A DNA stretch of 37,683 nt from an uncultured Muribaculaceae bacterium (GCA_947381945.1 CANCXM010000029.1:1-37683), one strand, 5' to 3'; positions 23,849 through 32,264 are shown, counted from the first letter of the stretch. Notes: generated by a model from the letters alone, not told the origin. Numbers and translations: made by a program.

Positions 23849-23896
23849 CCTCTCCGCAACATTCTGCGAAGCATAGCTTTCCAAACCTAATAATAT

Positions 23897-24865
23897 ATGC
23901 GAACATCGAAGACACAGACTTACAAAATCCTGGTATTGACAATAGCGGGGTTGATTGTCTGCGCACTATTTTCGGGATGCATACTTTCGCATGACGTAGG
24001 CGACACCACTCTTAGGCTCCACATCCAATTTCCATCGGCAAAGCTCACACCTGATTATCAGGAATTCAGAGGAGCCGAAGCCTATTCAAGACGCTGCATA
24101 GTTGAACTGTATGATACCGCAACCGGAGAAAAGGTCATGCGCAAGTGCGCGTTCACGCCAATACCGCCGGACGGCACTGTGGTTCTGGACCTTACAGTTG
24201 ATGAAGGGAATTATGACATCATGGTGTGGAGCGACTTCGTTTCAGGCAGAGACCCGGAGAACGACACATTCTATTCCACGGAAAGTTTCAGCGCAGTAAC
24301 CATGCTTCATGACATACGTCCCGACAATTACCGCTACAAGGATGCGGCATACGCAAGGATTGAGGACGTGACCCACAACCAGTGCGTCACTCCGGTCGAC
24401 ATCAAACTTAAAAGACCTCTTGCCGCATACCGCATACTGACAGATGATGCGCAGACGTATATCGCACTTTCAAAACGCTACCCTTCAAAATACCTGCCTC
24501 TTGAAGAACTTGAGATTGAGGTCAGCAACAATTTTTTCGTTCCAAACTCCCTTAACATCCCGCTCGGACGATACAACACTGCCGATGCGGGCCACAGCTA
24601 CAGAAACAGACCGCTGATTGATGGTGACGAAGTGGCAGTTGCCAGCGACATGATTTTTGCCAGCGACACTCAGGAAGAAATAGTGCTTACAATAACAGCC
24701 TTCGACCGGAACGGCAACAGAATAAGCCGGACCTCTGGTCTTACCGTGGGCTACACCCGCGACCGGGAAACAATAATCAAGGGCAATATGCTTGTTGTGG
24801 GCGACGGCTTCGGGACCATAACATTTGACACGACTTGGGAAGGGGACTTCCTGATTTACTTCTAA
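23897..24865 (+). CDS. FimB/Mfa2-like (DUF6562-type) lipoprotein
   Basis: A 322-residue secreted protein. A long basic N-region and hydrophobic stretch end in LFSGC, putting the lipidated cysteine at C28 (Phe at -3 is slightly atypical). The mature part is beta-rich with the pattern of minor fimbrial anchor proteins. It has CIVELYDTATGEKVMRKCAF (two Cys), then LDLTVDEGNYDIMVWSDFV, DAAYARIEDV and VDIKLKRPLAAYRILT, a first and second transthyretin-like domain of about 130 residues each. No major fimbrial subunit lies next to it, so it may be a stand-alone cell-surface lipoprotein. Attribution to a Pfam family is from memory. Confidence 0.65.
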   Translation: MRTSKTQTYKILVLTIAGLIVCALFSGCILSHDVGDTTLRLHIQFPSAKLTPDYQEFRGAEAYSRRCIVELYDTATGEKVMRKCAFTPIPPDGTVVLDLTVDEGNYDIMVWSDFVSGRDPENDTFYSTESFSAVTMLHDIRPDNYRYKDAAYARIEDVTHNQCVTPVDIKLKRPLAAYRILTDDAQTYIALSKRYPSKYLPLEELEIEVSNNFFVPNSLNIPLGRYNTADAGHSYRNRPLIDGDEVAVASDMIFASDTQEEIVLTITAFDRNGNRISRTSGLTVGYTRDRETIIKGNMLVVGDGFGTITFDTTWEGDFLIYF

Positions 24866-24897
24866 GCATCTATTCCAAGCTCAAAGGCAAAAAATGC

Positions 24898-24918
24898 ACC
24901 AATAACCGTAATATTGGT
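24898..24918 (+). terminator. Hairpin after the FimB-like gene
   Basis: ACCAATA (24898-24904) pairs with TATTGGT (24912-24918) around a 7-nt loop, 32 nt after the stop. There is no T-run, so its role is uncertain. Confidence 0.3.
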
Positions 24919-24963
24919 AAGTTATCGCGGGTTTTGTTTTATCGAAGTTTAAAATAATTATCT

Positions 24964-24971
24964 TAAATTTG
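24964..24971 (+). promoter_or_regulatory. Possible -7 element of the Fe-S/AKR operon
   Basis: TAAATTTG matches TAnnTTTG; the nearest upstream TTTG is 27 bp away, longer than normal. If used, the leader before the ATG at 25138 would be about 160 nt. I found no better promoter in 24866-25137. Confidence 0.35.
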
Positions 24972-25137
24972 CAATATTGATTGCTCTAAGTTTCATTTGC
25001 TTACAAAAATCCGCTTATAGAAACGGACAAAGAGGGTTCATCACACATACAATAGCAGCACCGGACAATAAGCATCAATATCAATACCAAAGAATCAACG
25101 ATAAACCAAGTGTAAATCCAAAAACTTGCAATAATTT

Positions 25138-26643
25138 ATGCTCAAAAGATTACGACAGACAGTGGCCGTGGCTGTAATCGTGCTGATAAGCTTGCTTTTC
25201 CTCGATTTCACCGGCACCGTCCACCAATGGTTCGGCTGGCTGGCCAAAATTCAGTTTCTGCCCGCGCTCCTCGCCCTTAACGTCGGGGTGATTGCCGGGC
25301 TGATAGTGCTCACCCTTTTATTCGGCCGACTGTATTGCTCGGTGATATGTCCGTTAGGAATAATGCAGGACGGCTTCGGATGGCTCGGAAAGAAAGCCCG
25401 CAAGAACCGTTACCGCTACTCCCCTGCAAAAAACATCCTACGCTACACAATGCTTGCCATAATGGCAGCCGGTATCATCCTGGGGATAGGCTCACTCGTC
25501 GCGCTTCTCGCACCATACAGCGCTTACGGCCGCATGGTCCAGAGCCTCCTGTCGCCCCTCTGGCAGTGGGGCAACAACCTTCTTGCCGGATGGGCGGAAG
25601 AGCATGACAGCTACGCCTTTGCCAACGTGGATATATGGATGCGCGGAACTGCCACCCTCGCAGTCGCCACCGTTACACTCATCATCCTTGCGATACTTGC
25701 ATGGCGCAACGGACGCACTTATTGCAACACCATCTGCCCTGTCGGCACAGTTCTCGGCTTCTTCGCGCGCTTTTCTTGGTTCAAACCTGTCATCGACACC
25801 TCGAAATGCAACGGCTGCGGACTCTGCGCCCGCAATTGCAAGGCCGCATGTATTGACAGCAAGACCCACTCGATCGACTATTCCCGCTGCGTCGATTGCA
25901 TGGACTGTCTGGAGAAATGCCATCAGGGTGCCATATCCTACACCCGCCGCCGTACCGTTGCCCCGGCCGACACGACAGCAGAACCGACACTTGCCGGCGA
26001 CGGAGCCAAAACCGACGCCTCGCGACGACAGTTCCTTGGAGTGACAGCCACAATCGCGGCTACTGCCACCGTCAAAGCTCAGGAAAAGACTGTGGACGGC
26101 GGTCTGGCCGTCATAGCCGACAAAAAGATACCCGTGCGCCACACACGCATCGTTCCTCCGGGAGCAGTCAGTCTGCGCAACATGGCCTCTCACTGCACTG
26201 CCTGTCAGCTCTGCGTGTCCGTGTGTCCCAACGGCGTCCTCCGCCCGTCGACCGATATTCTGACACTCATGCAACCGGAATCGTCCTACGAGCGTGGCTA
26301 TTGCCGACCGGAATGCACGAAATGCTCGGAAGTCTGTCCTGCAGGGGCAATCCGTCCGCTCACCTCAGCTGAAAAGTCGGCCACACAGATTGGCCACGCT
26401 GTCTGGGTCAAGGATAACTGCGTGCCGCTCACCGACGGCGTCGAATGCGGAAACTGTGCGCGCCACTGCCCGACAGGAGCGATAAGCATGGTGCCGTCCG
26501 ATGCATCCAATCCGGATTCCGTGAAGATTCCCGTCGTCAACACCGAACGTTGCATCGGCTGCGGAGCCTGTGAGAACCTCTGCCCCTCACGTCCGTTCAG
26601 CGCCATCTATGTGGAGGGCCATGAAGTCCATCGCACAATCTGA
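25138..26643 (+). CDS. Membrane-bound polyferredoxin (NapH-like membrane part fused to NapG-like ferredoxin part)
   Basis: A 501-residue electron-transfer protein. About four membrane helices (roughly 8-27, 42-62, 103-125, 170-190) carry two CxxxCP motifs (C67/C71 and C196/C200), as in NapH/NosR-type proteins. Two [4Fe-4S] motifs follow (C224-C227-C230-C234 and C251-C254-C257-C261). An internal twin-arginine-like segment (SRRQFLG at 295-301, then Ala/Thr-rich) comes next. Four more cysteine clusters then appear, around 353-363, 389-400, 437-444 and 472-482. The layout looks like NapH joined to an exported NapG. It probably passes electrons through the inner membrane to the next gene's product. 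Partner and donor are not known. Confidence 0.85.
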   Translation: MLKRLRQTVAVAVIVLISLLFLDFTGTVHQWFGWLAKIQFLPALLALNVGVIAGLIVLTLLFGRLYCSVICPLGIMQDGFGWLGKKARKNRYRYSPAKNILRYTMLAIMAAGIILGIGSLVALLAPYSAYGRMVQSLLSPLWQWGNNLLAGWAEEHDSYAFANVDIWMRGTATLAVATVTLIILAILAWRNGRTYCNTICPVGTVLGFFARFSWFKPVIDTSKCNGCGLCARNCKAACIDSKTHSIDYSRCVDCMDCLEKCHQGAISYTRRRTVAPADTTAEPTLAGDGAKTDASRRQFLGVTATIAATATVKAQEKTVDGGLAVIADKKIPVRHTRIVPPGAVSLRNMASHCTACQLCVSVCPNGVLRPSTDILTLMQPESSYERGYCRPECTKCSEVCPAGAIRPLTSAEKSATQIGHAVWVKDNCVPLTDGVECGNCARHCPTGAISMVPSDASNPDSVKIPVVNTERCIGCGACENLCPSRPFSAIYVEGHEVHRTI

Positions 26644-26679
26644 TAGGGCATATCTTATCAACCAAATCTGAAAAAAGAA

Positions 26680-28074
26680 ATGAAACACGAAGATAACAAG
26701 GGGCTCAACCGCCGTGACTTCCTAAAACGTATGGGCATCGGTGCATCAGTGCTGGGTGTCGGACTTGCCGGATGCGACTCAAAGAGCAACGTTGTGACCG
26801 GAAACCGGACCGCACTGCCCGAAATCCCCACCGACAAGATGGAATACCGCACCAATCCAAAGACAGGCGACAAAGTATCGCTCCTCGGCTACGGCTGTAT
26901 GCGCTGGCCGACAATCAAGGAAGACGGCAACGACGTGATTGACCAGGAAACGGTCAACCGCCTCGTCGACACCGCCATTGCCCACGGTGTGAACTATTTC
27001 GACACGTCGCCTGCCTATTGCAAAGGTTTCTCCGAACGCGCCACCGGAATAGCCCTCAAACGCCATCCGCGCGAAAGTATCTACATCGCCACCAAACTCT
27101 CCAACTTCTCACCATCGACATGGAGCCGGAAAGCCTCGATGGAGATGTATCACAACTCTTTCAAAGAGTTGCAGGTGGACTATATAGACTATCTGCTCCT
27201 CCACGGCATCGGCATGGGAGGCATGGAGGCGCTCAACGGCCGCTATATCGACAACGGAATGCTCGACTTCCTGCTAAAGGAACGTGAGGCGGGACGCATC
27301 CGCAACCTCGGTTTCTCTTACCACGGCGACATCGAAGTGTTTGACTACCTCCTGTCGAAACACGATGAATACAAATGGGACTTCGTGCAGATTCAGCTCA
27401 ACTATCTCGACTGGAAACATGCGAAGGAGATAAATCCGCGCAACACCAACGCCGAGTATCTCTACAACGAGCTTGCCAAACGCAAAATTCCGGCCGTCAT
27501 CATGGAACCGCTTCTCGGCGGACGCCTGTCGAACCTCCACGACCATGTCGTCACGCGCCTGAAACAGGCCGAACCGGACCGCAGCGTGGCCTCTTGGGCA
27601 TTCCGCTATGCCGGCACTCACCCCGACGTGCTGACAGTCCTTAGCGGCATGACCTACATGGAGCATCTGGAGGACAATCTGCGCACCTACGCTCCCTTCA
27701 AGCCTCTGACCGACGAGGAAATGGACTTTCTCTACACGACCGCCGACCTCATGATGCAGTATCCCACCATTCCCTGCAACGACTGCAAATACTGTATGCC
27801 CTGCCCCTACGGCATTGACATCCCGGCAATCCTGCTGCACTATAATAAATGTATCAATGAGGGCAACATCCCCGAAGGACACGATGGCGAGGAGTACCGC
27901 AAGGCACGCCATGCATTCCTTGTCGGCTACGACCGCTCTGTCCCGCGTCTGCGTCAGGCAAGCCACTGCATCGGTTGCAACCAATGCGGACCACACTGTC
28001 CACAGTCAATCGACATTCCATCGGAGCTTCACCGCATAGATGCATTCGTCGAAAACCTCAAGCAGAATGCCTGA
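26680..28074 (+). CDS. Tat-exported aldo/keto reductase lipoprotein with two C-terminal [4Fe-4S] motifs
   Basis: A 464-residue protein. The N terminus has a twin-arginine signal (NRRDFLKRMG, R11-R12) that runs into a lipobox LAGC with C32 and Asp at +2. This predicts Tat export and lipid anchoring, perhaps at the inner membrane. The AKR barrel (about 55-345) keeps the tetrad D108, Y113, K139 and H175. The C terminus has two four-cysteine sets, C366-C369-C372-C375 and C430-C433-C436-C440. Cytosolic AKRs use NADPH, which is not expected outside the cytosol, so electrons may arrive through the Fe-S clusters, plausibly from the upstream polyferredoxin. The substrate is unknown. Confidence 0.88.
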   Translation: MKHEDNKGLNRRDFLKRMGIGASVLGVGLAGCDSKSNVVTGNRTALPEIPTDKMEYRTNPKTGDKVSLLGYGCMRWPTIKEDGNDVIDQETVNRLVDTAIAHGVNYFDTSPAYCKGFSERATGIALKRHPRESIYIATKLSNFSPSTWSRKASMEMYHNSFKELQVDYIDYLLLHGIGMGGMEALNGRYIDNGMLDFLLKEREAGRIRNLGFSYHGDIEVFDYLLSKHDEYKWDFVQIQLNYLDWKHAKEINPRNTNAEYLYNELAKRKIPAVIMEPLLGGRLSNLHDHVVTRLKQAEPDRSVASWAFRYAGTHPDVLTVLSGMTYMEHLEDNLRTYAPFKPLTDEEMDFLYTTADLMMQYPTIPCNDCKYCMPCPYGIDIPAILLHYNKCINEGNIPEGHDGEEYRKARHAFLVGYDRSVPRLRQASHCIGCNQCGPHCPQSIDIPSELHRIDAFVENLKQNA

Positions 28075-28078
28075 CATA

Positions 28079-28510
28079 ATGGCAACCGACATACAGAAGA
28101 AGGCTATTGACATTCTCCACTCCGAAGGGTGTTCATGCGTCATCGTGAATGACGATGAGGTTATCCGCTGCCACGAGCGTGGCGTGAAGGACCTCTACCG
28201 CATATTCAAAAGCCGCCCTGCCCTGCTTTCCAGCGCATTCATTGCCGACAAGGTAATCGGTAAGGGAGCAGCCGCCATCATGATTGCCGGAGGAACCGTG
28301 TCGGTCTACACCGATGTCATCAGCCGTCCGGCCATGGAGCTTTTCAGACAGAGCGGCGTCGAGGTGGAGTCACCTCTTTGCGTAGACAACATAATCAACC
28401 GTGCAGGCACAGGGATTTGTCCCGTCGAGCAACTTTGTGCCTCCTGCACAACCGCAGAGGAATGCCTGCCACTGATTGAAGGTTTCATAAACAAAATGAA
28501 ACCTGTGTGA
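28079..28510 (+). CDS. DUF1893 family protein (deaminase-like fold)
   Basis: A 143-residue cytosolic protein. The core has ILHSEGCSCVIVNDDEVIRCHERGV, then SAFIADKVIGKGAAAIMIAGGTVSVYTDVIS and a C-terminal cysteine set (C-x5-C-x2-C-x5-C in GICPVEQLCASCTTAEECL). The family is known from the Thermotoga protein TM1506, whose structure is a divergent cytidine-deaminase fold; no reaction is established. The cysteines could hold a metal. The start at 28079 lies 4 bp after the AKR stop; an ATG at 28067, overlapping the AKR end, is the alternative. Tight spacing puts it in one operon with the Fe-S/AKR genes. Confidence 0.83.
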   Translation: MATDIQKKAIDILHSEGCSCVIVNDDEVIRCHERGVKDLYRIFKSRPALLSSAFIADKVIGKGAAAIMIAGGTVSVYTDVISRPAMELFRQSGVEVESPLCVDNIINRAGTGICPVEQLCASCTTAEECLPLIEGFINKMKPV

Positions 28511-28533
28511 ATACAAAAATAAAATACTGAATC

Positions 28534-29058
28534 ATGGAAACAACAACTACTATAAAATTTCAATCACTTCAATTTGACAACTCGCGCACCTATCTGACCG
28601 CCGCGCTCTTCGTGATAGGCAACATCATCATGCCTCAGCTCTTTCATCTCGTTCCGCAAGGAGGAGTGACATGGCTGCCAATCTACTTCTTCACGCTCAT
28701 CGGAGCCTATAAATACGGTTGGCGTGTCGGACTGCTGACAGCACTCGCATCTCCCGTCATCAATTCACTCCTGTTCGGAATGCCACCGGTTGCAGCTCTT
28801 CCTGCCATAATAATCAAGTCGGGACTGCTTGCCATCTTCGCCGGATATGCGGCTGCAAGATTCCGCAAAGCAAGCCTATGGATGCTTGCGACCGTCGTCC
28901 TTGCCTATCAATTCACCGGGACCCTTGCCGAGTGGGTGCTGAAGGCCGATTTCATGGCTGCCTGTCAAGATTTCCGCATAGGCATTCCCGGAATGTTGCT
29001 CCAGATTCTCGGAGGATGGCTATTGCTCAACTTCGTCCTGACCGATAATAGGAAGTAA
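28534..29058 (+). CDS. ECF transporter S component-like membrane protein
   Basis: A 174-residue integral membrane protein with five or six helices. Short hydrophilic ends frame TYLTAALFVIGNIIMPQLF, WLPIYFFTLIGAYKYGW, VGLLTALASPVINSLLFGMPP, PAIIIKSGLLAIFAGYAAARF, LWMLATVVLAYQFTGTLAEW and GMLLQILGGWLLLNFVL. Size and helix pattern match substrate-binding S components of energy-coupling factor importers for vitamins and metals. The shared EcfA/EcfA'/EcfT module is not in the window. It lies 23 bp after the DUF1893 gene, so the operon seems to combine cofactor or metabolite uptake with redox chemistry. The imported substrate is not identifiable. Confidence 0.78.
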   Translation: METTTTIKFQSLQFDNSRTYLTAALFVIGNIIMPQLFHLVPQGGVTWLPIYFFTLIGAYKYGWRVGLLTALASPVINSLLFGMPPVAALPAIIIKSGLLAIFAGYAAARFRKASLWMLATVVLAYQFTGTLAEWVLKADFMAACQDFRIGIPGMLLQILGGWLLLNFVLTDNRK

Positions 29059-29090
29059 GCATCACATTAATTATTCATATCTGGACAAAC

Positions 29091-30455
29091 ATGTTGAAAA
29101 AGTTACTGTTTTTGCTGACACTCATCTGCAGCCTTCATCTCTCAGCCGGTGAGAAGGTTGTGGAGTCCAATCCGCGCCACCGTATACTCGTCAGCACTGA
29201 CATCGGAGGTACGGATCCGGATGACAATCAATCCATGATACATCTGCTGATGTATGCCAACGAGTTCGACATCGAAGGCCTTGTCTCTTCACCATCCTTC
29301 GGTGAAGGCTCCAAGGAAGAGATATTACGCATGATTGACGAATATGAGCTTGACCTTCCGAAACTGCAACGCGGGCTGAAAGCATCGGGAATAGCCGGCA
29401 CGTATCCCTCGCCTGATGAACTTCGCGCCATCACCAAGCAGGGCAGAAAAAGCCTTGCATCGCTGAAAGGCTACGACATTCCTACCGAAGGATCGGAATG
29501 GATTGTGGAATGTGCTCGCCGTAAAGGAAACTCTGCAGAAAAGGACAACCGTCCGCTATGGGTCCTCGTTTGGGGTGCACTGGAAGACGTGGCTCAGGCT
29601 CTTCATGATGCGCCCGATATTGCCAACAATATCCGCATCTACTGGATTGGTGGCCCAAACAAGAAATGGGGTTCCAATGCCTACGACTACATCGTGGAGA
29701 ACTTCCCCAATCTATGGTTTGTCGAGAACAATGCATCCTATCGCGGATTCATCGGTTCAGCCAATGACCAATCCCTCTACCAGGCTGCTTACTGGCCTAC
29801 ATTCATGAAAGATGCCGGAGTGATGGGAGATGACTTCATCAACTACTACAAAGGCATTGTCAAGATGGGCGACACCCCGTCGCTCCTCTATCTTATGAAC
29901 GGCGATGCGGAGAATCCCGAAGGTGAGCATTGGGGCGGAAGCTTCATCCCGATGCAGACGAGTCCGAAATACCTCATTGACGGTCCACTCTGCGCTGCCG
30001 ATACCGTACCTGTCTATTCACTTATGGAATGGAGACTGAAAGGTCCATCCGAAGGGGTTGCGGTTGACAGCGTGGGGTTCATCCTGACAATCGACCGTCA
30101 GAACTGGGAAGGCCGATATGAGGGGGATGGAATCTACACTGTCCGCTATTCACCGAAAGCTCCTGCACGCCTCTCCTATACAATCAGCTCAACTCTGCCG
30201 GGATTTCCGGAACACAAAGGTGAATTCGTGGCCGGAAACGAATGGCCCGGAGAGAAGAAATTCGGTCACAGCAGCCAGACTATCACCCCTGTTCCGGTCA
30301 AACTCGGAAAAACATGGTTCACCGACCGTCTCGATTTCACTTCTGCCGACGGAAAGCCCTCAAAATGGCAGGGAGCAGCAAGCATCGCCAAATGGCGTGA
30401 GGAGATTCTGCGCGACTGGGCCGAAAGATGGAAGTGGCTGAAAGACGGAAAATAA
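29091..30455 (+). CDS. Exported DUF1593 protein (nucleoside-hydrolase-like)
   Basis: A 454-residue protein with a signal peptide (MLKKLLFLLTLICSLHLSAG), so periplasmic or surface-located. The N-terminal domain (about 28-300) opens with ILVSTDIGGTDPDDNQSMIHLL, which has the Asp-cluster pattern of the nucleoside-hydrolase fold (DxGxxxDD-type calcium site). Characteristic later blocks are LWVLVWGALEDVAQAL, IRIYWIGGPNKKWG and LWFVENNASYRGF. A C-terminal beta-domain (about 335-415) follows. Known relatives are linked to polysaccharide use, but the reaction is unproven. It starts 32 bp after the S component and may be in the same transcript. Confidence 0.85.
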   Translation: MLKKLLFLLTLICSLHLSAGEKVVESNPRHRILVSTDIGGTDPDDNQSMIHLLMYANEFDIEGLVSSPSFGEGSKEEILRMIDEYELDLPKLQRGLKASGIAGTYPSPDELRAITKQGRKSLASLKGYDIPTEGSEWIVECARRKGNSAEKDNRPLWVLVWGALEDVAQALHDAPDIANNIRIYWIGGPNKKWGSNAYDYIVENFPNLWFVENNASYRGFIGSANDQSLYQAAYWPTFMKDAGVMGDDFINYYKGIVKMGDTPSLLYLMNGDAENPEGEHWGGSFIPMQTSPKYLIDGPLCAADTVPVYSLMEWRLKGPSEGVAVDSVGFILTIDRQNWEGRYEGDGIYTVRYSPKAPARLSYTISSTLPGFPEHKGEFVAGNEWPGEKKFGHSSQTITPVPVKLGKTWFTDRLDFTSADGKPSKWQGAASIAKWREEILRDWAERWKWLKDGK

Positions 30456-30456
30456 A

Positions 30457-30514
30457 TTTAGTCATTGCACACAAGTTTAGTCATTGCACAATTCCCTGTG
30501 CAATGACTAAACTT
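30457..30514. repeat. 18-bp perfect hairpin with a duplicated arm, between convergent genes
   Basis: AAGTTTAGTCATTGCACA (30473-30490) pairs perfectly with 30497-30514 across the 6-nt loop ATTCCC. A second direct copy of 15 bases, TTTAGTCATTGCACA, lies just upstream at 30457-30471, starting 2 nt after the DUF1593 stop codon. The 3' arm could therefore pair with either 5' copy. It probably ends transcription from both sides, although no T-run is present. Confidence 0.85.
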
Positions 30515-30541
30515 AGATATGACGAAAGTCTAATTCTCCCT

Positions 30542-31993
30542 TTATTTTGCAATGTATTTCTGAAAACGACTTGTAGGTTTATCGGGGATAGTCATTTGGA
30601 TGCTGAAGCCAACGAGCGGATTAATATATCGCTCTCTGAACTTGCGCTTATTCTGAAAACCGCAGTAGGTCACTATTTCTGCCAATGAACGCGGCTTTTT
30701 GCAAAACTCTATGATTTTTTCTTCAATAGTTTTGTAATCCTGACTTGGTGGTTGACTTGTGCCCTGACTTGTGCCCTGACTTGTGCCCTTTGACAAGTCG
30801 GCTTCATTGGTCGCTTGAACAGTCACACGGAATGCTGTGATTGTATTCACATCAAAGACAGCGGGAGTGTTGCCGTTTTCTTTGAGCATTTCTTGAACAC
30901 GGGTTACACCTCGATTAAACTTGTTGACGTATTTCATCACGCGCATAGCCTCGGCAACAAGCGGATTACGGTAGTCATTTACCGAGGGGAAGTTTTCAGG
31001 TCGAGCCTCGCCGTATAATCCTCCGGCGTTCATAATCTCGATGTAATTATCAAACTGGTACAACCGAATTGGCATATTCGATTGATAATCGCGGTGCATA
31101 CAGGCATTCATCATCAGTTCGCGTATAGCACCTTCGGGATAATTCCACACGGTCTTTTCGCGGAAAAGCGACTCCGGTACAGGTCGTTGTGTTATAATGC
31201 CATCTTTTACAAACGATTCCAACGCAGGGAGCATCTTGTAAAGAGGTCCGGAGAATTGTCGCTCATTCAATATGTCGCCACCTTTATCCTTTCCGGCAAA
31301 ACGGACAAACTGAACATAATCGCCTAAAAGGAAATACTTTGGATTAGTTCCGAACAGTATTATTCCGGCGTATGTCGGACAATCGTTTTCACGGTCGTAA
31401 AGATGAATCGATGCAAGTTGCTCCTTTATGTCACGCTTGTCAGTTGTTAGTGTATCTTCATCAAGAAACTTTGGAAGATAGGTATTCTTGATATAATCCA
31501 CATCCAAGTCTTCCAACTTTGCATTCAAACACGGAGTAGCATCAAATGTAGCCATGAAAGAGCAACGCCGTTCAGCCAATATGCGTTCTTCTGCTTCGGT
31601 GGCTATGTCGCGGCGTGGGCCAATACGAATAAACGCACGTCCACGATAACGGACAGGTGGTAAATCAGAAGGACGAACCTCTGCCACCAACAAATCTCCT
31701 TCGGGAAACACGAAACGGTCAACTGACATAGTCGGCAATGGAAGAATGTTGCCATCTGAACGGATGCCTGATATTTTCTTCATCAGAGCATCGTCCACTT
31801 TCAATTCTGACAACGTTCCATCGTCATGTGCCCCGATAATGAGATAGCCGTTTTTCCGGGAGTTGGGCATATCGTTGGCAAACGCACAAATGGCCTCACA
31901 GAACTTGTCCATGTTGCCGGTGCTGATTGTGCGCTCAACCCGATAGGTCTCGGTTGATGTCAGCAATTCCAAAACTTCGTCTTTTGTTATCAT
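30542..31993 (-). CDS. Schlafen AlbA_2 / divergent-AAA (HATPase_c_4-like) putative DNA-binding regulator
   Basis: A protein of 483 residues counted from the ATG at 31993 (MITKDEVLELL); the frame extends to 32038 without support. The N-terminal AlbA_2 domain includes ETYRVERTISTGNMDKFCEAICAFAN and GYLIIGAHDDG. The central ATP-binding part has AIRELMMNACMHRDY and YIEIMNAGGL, and a winged-helix-like C terminus ends TIPDKPTSRFQKYIAK. A flexible linker contains three in-frame GTSQ repeats. Such proteins are annotated as transcriptional regulators or RecG-like ATP-binding proteins; function is unproven, and some sit in defence loci. It converges on the DUF1593 gene. Confidence 0.85.
   Translation of the reverse strand: MITKDEVLELLTSTETYRVERTISTGNMDKFCEAICAFANDMPNSRKNGYLIIGAHDDGTLSELKVDDALMKKISGIRSDGNILPLPTMSVDRFVFPEGDLLVAEVRPSDLPPVRYRGRAFIRIGPRRDIATEAEERILAERRCSFMATFDATPCLNAKLEDLDVDYIKNTYLPKFLDEDTLTTDKRDIKEQLASIHLYDRENDCPTYAGIILFGTNPKYFLLGDYVQFVRFAGKDKGGDILNERQFSGPLYKMLPALESFVKDGIITQRPVPESLFREKTVWNYPEGAIRELMMNACMHRDYQSNMPIRLYQFDNYIEIMNAGGLYGEARPENFPSVNDYRNPLVAEAMRVMKYVNKFNRGVTRVQEMLKENGNTPAVFDVNTITAFRVTVQATNEADLSKGTSQGTSQGTSQPPSQDYKTIEEKIIEFCKKPRSLAEIVTYCGFQNKRKFRERYINPLVGFSIQMTIPDKPTSRFQKYIAK
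30753..30788. repeat. Three exact 12-bp tandem repeats inside the AlbA_2 gene
   Basis: TGACTTGTGCCC occurs three times in a row (30753-30764, 30765-30776, 30777-30788) and is read on the minus strand as GTSQ repeats. The unit is a multiple of three, so copy changes alter linker length without a frameshift. Confidence 0.9.
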
Positions 31994-32013
31994 ATCAAGG
32001 CAATTATAATATG

Positions 32014-32021
32014 CAAATATA
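32014..32021 (-). promoter_or_regulatory. Possible -7 element of the AlbA_2 gene
   Basis: Minus-strand TATATTTG matches TAnnTTTG and lies 20 nt before the ATG at 31993; no TTTG is found 19-20 bp upstream. Confidence 0.4.
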
Positions 32022-32233
32022 CTAAACTTATTGAGCATTCAGCATACAGAATTATTATGTCAATGTATTTTTTAGAATCTGTCCCATAATTGCTACAATT
32101 CTGCAATATTATGGATTGTGTTAACCAATGTTAGCAAAATCATAAAAACCAAACATAAATGTTAACAATCCACTAACAACAAACCACAATACTTAAAATA
32201 ATGTTAAACACAAGATGTTTTTAAACATAAAAA

Positions 32234-32264
32234 TTTGGAGTCTCACAAAAACTCCCTACCTTTG
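32234..32264 (+). promoter_or_regulatory. Promoter of a short RNA or leader upstream of the porin gene
   Basis: TTTG (32234-32237), 19-bp spacer, TACCTTTG (32257-32264): an exact consensus match. Start of transcription is expected near 32270, only about 30 nt before a strong terminator hairpin. Confidence 0.78.

Noticed and set aside
22256..24865. Integrated element with an att-site duplication of the tRNA-Pro 3' end
   Set aside because: I found no second copy of the tRNA 3' end downstream and no integrase gene; only the decayed gene content suggests past insertion.
24977..25177. 66-codon frame before the polyferredoxin gene
   Set aside because: Overlaps the start of a well-supported gene in another frame and has no domain or signal.
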